A stretch of DNA of 15,828 nt from Sulfurovum sp. (lineage in GTDB: Bacteria > Campylobacterota > Campylobacteria > Campylobacterales > Sulfurovaceae), in assembly GCA_015663065.1 (NCBI GenBank), contig DQSX01000012.1, forward strand, positions 1 through 15,828. Direction: 5' to 3'. The translations under genes and the position numbers were made by a program. Position 1 is the first letter of the stretch. Each line of letters begins with the position of its first letter. Shown here piece by piece: positions 13,711 through 15,828 of the stretch. Below the pieces are notes generated by a model. That model did not search any database, was not told the DNA's origin, and worked only from the letters and a program-made list of their open reading frames with translations.

Positions 13711-14364
13711 ATGAAAATATTACTGATGGAAGATGATCCCGTTCTTGGGGATATTATTACGGATTATCTACAAAAATATTACACAACACATAGAGCTTTT
13801 GATTCGGCTGAGGCACTGGAGTTTATAGATGAAAATACCTATGATCTTTTTATTTTTGACATCAACGTTCCAGGCAAAAACGGGATCGAACTACTTGAAG
13901 AGTTGAGAGATTTCAACGATACCACACCGGCTATCATCATTACTGCATATGAAGATACAGCACATCTCAAAGAGAGTTTTGATGTCGGTGCACATGACTA
14001 CATCCGTAAACCGTTCGAGCTTGAAGAGTTGAGACTTCGTATTGAGAAGAGCAAAATACTCTTCCATATAGAGCAGGATGCACCGGTAACACTAAGTGAA
14101 AAGTTAACCTATTATCCTAAAAAACATATGGTGGGTGATGGAACGAATGAGATGAACCTAAGGCCCAAAGAGTGTGAGATACTTGAGTATTTCATCGCCC
14201 ATTCTCAGAGGCTTATCTCTCAAGAGGAGTTGATACAGAATATCTGGGAATTTGATGCATTGCCAAGTGATGCCACTTTGCGTTCCTATATTCGAAAGCT
14301 TCGCGAGGTTATAGGTGCCGACAAGATCATTACGCAAAGAGGTATGGGATACCGGTATGAATGA
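13711..14364 (+). CDS. OmpR/PhoB-family response regulator, probable copper-box regulator
   Basis: A 217-residue two-component response regulator. The receiver domain (1-about 118) has the acidic pocket EDD (residues 7-9), phosphorylation site Asp50 in FIFDINVPG, Thr78 in ITA, and Lys100 in the RKPF loop, all intact. A winged-helix DNA-binding domain follows (about 130-217; LRPKECEILEYF, then ATLRSYIRKLREVIG and RGMGYRYE). The ATG follows AGAGGAA. It overlaps the sensor kinase gene by eight bases and lies just after the Cu(I) ATPase gene, the layout of CusRS, CopRS and the Helicobacter CrdRS system. OmpR-family proteins typically bind direct repeats about one helical turn apart, and the copper-box hexamers repeat at 11 bp; binding to them is inferred. 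Naming it cusR or crdR would go beyond the evidence. Confidence 0.93.
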   Translation: MKILLMEDDPVLGDIITDYLQKYYTTHRAFDSAEALEFIDENTYDLFIFDINVPGKNGIELLEELRDFNDTTPAIIITAYEDTAHLKESFDVGAHDYIRKPFELEELRLRIEKSKILFHIEQDAPVTLSEKLTYYPKKHMVGDGTNEMNLRPKECEILEYFIAHSQRLISQEELIQNIWEFDALPSDATLRSYIRKLREVIGADKIITQRGMGYRYE

Positions 14365-15502
14365 TCTCGAAAAAAAATCTTTCTATTCTTTTTTGGGTCT
14401 TTACATTGCTTCTTCTTTGCTTTTCATAGCTTTGGTCGGATTTTGGTATTATAAAGCGCAAAAACATGCTCTAGAGAATGAAACCTATTATACGCTTGAA
14501 CACCTTGCAGACAAAAAAGCAGGCGAGATAATCATAGCACATATGCACAATAATGCCATAAAAGAGATATCTATCCCCAAAGATATAAAACTTGCACTCA
14601 TAGATACTAAAGGTGAAGTAGTGGAGGGAAACTTGGTCAACCCGGATATAACTATCAAGCCGGGATATTTCACTTTGAATAATTACAATATTCTCATCTC
14701 TGATGCTCCTCGGGAACACTTGAATATATCTTATGTTGTGGTGCAGTCCAATATATTGAAAGGAAAGTTACATGCACTGAAAGACTCTGTATGGATTGTC
14801 TCAGTGCTTGCTTCTTTGGTTATGATTGTCATCGCATGGATACTTTCAAAACTTTTCATGAAGCCTCTGCATGAGCGTGTTATGCAGATAGAACGCTTTA
14901 TTAATGATGTGACCCATGAGCTTAATACACCCATCACTTCATTGACTATGTCTACCGGTCAGGCATTGAAAGTGGGTGAATGCACACCTAAAACATTGAA
15001 TAATATATCTATAAGTACCAATCAGCTCTATGATATCTACCGTTCTTTAACCTATTTGAACTTTAAGAATAAAGAGGAGATATCTGAACCTCTTGACCTT
15101 AAAGAGATATTGGAAAAGAGTATTGGTTATTACCGACCTTTGGCAGAGATAAAACGAATACATTTTGAAGTAGAATTGGAGGAGACTAACTGTATTATTC
15201 CTAAATCTCAGTTAACACTGCTTTTAGGAAACCTTATTGGTAATGCCATAAAATACTCTTCACCAAAATCAACTATAACCATTTCCCTAAAAAATAGGGT
15301 TCTGAAGATCATAGATGAAGGAATCGGTATAGATCAAAAAAAGCAAAAAGTGATCTTTGAAAAATTTACGAGAGGCACAGACTATTCCGGTGGTTTTGGA
15401 GTAGGCTTAAGTATCGTTAAAAGCATCTGTGATGAGCATAACATTAAAATAGAGTTAGACTCCGCTCCTGGTGAGGGAACGGAATTTAGACTCTATCTTT
15501 AA
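14357..15502 (+). CDS. Membrane sensor histidine kinase, partner of the response regulator
   Basis: A 381-residue sensor kinase starting at the ATG (14357) inside the last codons of the regulator, so coupled translation is likely; no strong ribosome site is seen. Two membrane helices (about 11-32 and 144-166) enclose a periplasmic sensor region of about 110 residues holding HMH (62-64), a plausible copper site. The kinase core follows: FINDVTHELNTP with phosphoacceptor His187, the N box GNLIGNAIKY (Asn296), IDEGIGID (G1), FEKFTRG and GGFGVGLSIVKSI. Only about 20 residues separate TM2 from the His helix, so no complete HAMP domain fits. Sequence style is like the ArsS-type kinases of Campylobacterota, which also have a compact core. 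The signal sensed is inferred to be periplasmic copper from the genomic context. Confidence 0.92.
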   Translation: MNDLEKKSFYSFLGLYIASSLLFIALVGFWYYKAQKHALENETYYTLEHLADKKAGEIIIAHMHNNAIKEISIPKDIKLALIDTKGEVVEGNLVNPDITIKPGYFTLNNYNILISDAPREHLNISYVVVQSNILKGKLHALKDSVWIVSVLASLVMIVIAWILSKLFMKPLHERVMQIERFINDVTHELNTPITSLTMSTGQALKVGECTPKTLNNISISTNQLYDIYRSLTYLNFKNKEEISEPLDLKEILEKSIGYYRPLAEIKRIHFEVELEETNCIIPKSQLTLLLGNLIGNAIKYSSPKSTITISLKNRVLKIIDEGIGIDQKKQKVIFEKFTRGTDYSGGFGVGLSIVKSICDEHNIKIELDSAPGEGTEFRLYL

Positions 15503-15506
15503 AATA

Positions 15507-15605
15507 TTAGTGATCTTGCAGTAAAGGTGAACCCCAAAATACTTTAGCGATCATATGCTGAGAGTAGCCTGTCTCTATGGCTTGTGGTATTCTTGGCATT
15601 GGCAT
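15507..15605 (-). pseudogene. 32-codon ORF, possible 5' remnant of an IS200/REP-type transposase
   Basis: On the - strand an ATG at 15605 (second in-frame ATG at 15599), preceded by AGAGGG, begins a 32-residue ORF: MPMPRIPQAIETGYSQHMI, then AKVFWGSPLLQDH and a stop. The first part resembles, from memory, the MPR-x-PR-x-x-x-x-GYxHH start of IS200-like and REP-associated tyrosine transposases; the RGN that normally follows is absent and similarity stops there, suggesting a truncated relic. A TATACT at 15639-15634 could be a -10. It could equally be an unrelated short ORF. It lies in the otherwise gene-free tail past the kinase gene. Confidence 0.35.
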
Positions 15606-15649
15606 TTTTCCCTCTATTTTTTCTAATGTTTAGAGTATAGCGTAGGTTT

Positions 15650-15828
15650 TTATAAGATTGTTATTGTCACCTCGTATGCCCTTTTAATCTTATCAATTTT
15701 AGATCTATCTTTTATCAAATGTAAATTGGCAAAAGTATCCATTGTATCCCCATCATTTTGAATGCTGCCTAGCTTTTTATAGTCAAGTTCATCATCATTA
15801 GGGAACAGGGTGGGCAAGACAACTTTGA
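15650..15828 (-). CDS. 3' end of an unrecognised gene running in from beyond the window
   Basis: Read on the - strand, the frame from 15826 to the TAA at 15652-15650 is open for 58 codons up to the window edge, with a believable composition: LPTLFPNDDELDYKKLGSIQ, then NDGDTMDTFANLHLIKDRSK and IDKIKRAYEVTITIL. The 5' end is outside the window. No family is recognised; charged helical segments and a hydrophobic C-terminus can be seen, nothing more. An open frame of this length in AT-rich DNA is suggestive but not proof of coding. Confidence 0.5.
   Translation of the reverse strand, partial: KVVLPTLFPNDDELDYKKLGSIQNDGDTMDTFANLHLIKDRSKIDKIKRAYEVTITIL

Noticed and set aside
14315..14356. Earlier in-frame ATG for the sensor kinase
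   Set aside because: It lies deep in the regulator gene, adds a charged non-conserved segment before TM1, and the ATG at 14357 gives the usual short overlap.
1..15828. CRISPR arrays, tRNA or rRNA genes, complete insertion sequences, riboswitches
   Set aside because: No regularly spaced repeats, cloverleaf-like segments, rRNA-like stretches, full transposase genes or recognisable riboswitch cores were seen on either strand.

Overview
The window looks like an AT-rich chromosomal metal-resistance island from a member of the Campylobacterota (Sulfurovum/Sulfurimonas-like). This is inferred from the low-GC codon use, the compact overlapping operons, and a layout like the Helicobacter copper-resistance loci (small secreted protein, outer-membrane channel, adaptor and RND pump, with an ArsRS/CrdRS-like two-component pair). 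No rRNA or tRNA is present to confirm the taxon.

Left part (48-5810, + strand): a small exported His/Cys protein precedes a complete CzcCBA/CusCBA-type tripartite efflux system: outer-membrane channel, adaptor with a His/Asp/Glu-rich insert, and RND pump. Motifs in the pump look more CzcA-like than CusA-like, so divalent cations may be the substrate.

Middle (5991-10536, - strand): one operon runs DUF302 protein, SHOCT-domain membrane peptide, PcoA/CopA-type multicopper oxidase and CopB/PcoB outer-membrane protein. Upstream of it lies a separately promoted second multicopper oxidase, a Tat-exported putative lipoprotein of the CueO/laccase type.

Right part (10691-15502, + strand): a small exported protein made of two copies of a His/Met/Cys-containing 32-residue unit; a Cu(I) P1B-1 ATPase with an N-terminal YHS domain and a heavy-metal-binding motif; then an OmpR-family response regulator overlapping its sensor kinase. 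The last 326 bases hold no complete ordinary gene: a 32-codon ORF that may be a transposase remnant, and the 3' end of an unrecognised gene running in from beyond the window (both - strand).

The main discovery is a promoter module found by eye at five promoters: two direct 6-bp repeats (TGCACA-like) 11 bp apart, then exactly 9 bp, then a -10 hexamer. It precedes both oxidase transcription units, the duplicated small protein and the Cu-ATPase. At the divergent oxidase/small-protein promoter two copies form a perfect 17-bp inverted repeat. The fifth copy, with a perfect TATAAT, lies just past the RND pump gene and points antisense into its 3' end with no gene in front of it. The neighbouring response regulator is the obvious candidate to bind these sites. 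No copy was found before the efflux operon. The proposed picture is a copper regulon (cytoplasmic export by the ATPase, periplasmic oxidation by two oxidases, binding by small proteins) next to a separately controlled efflux pump that the regulon may touch through an antisense transcript.
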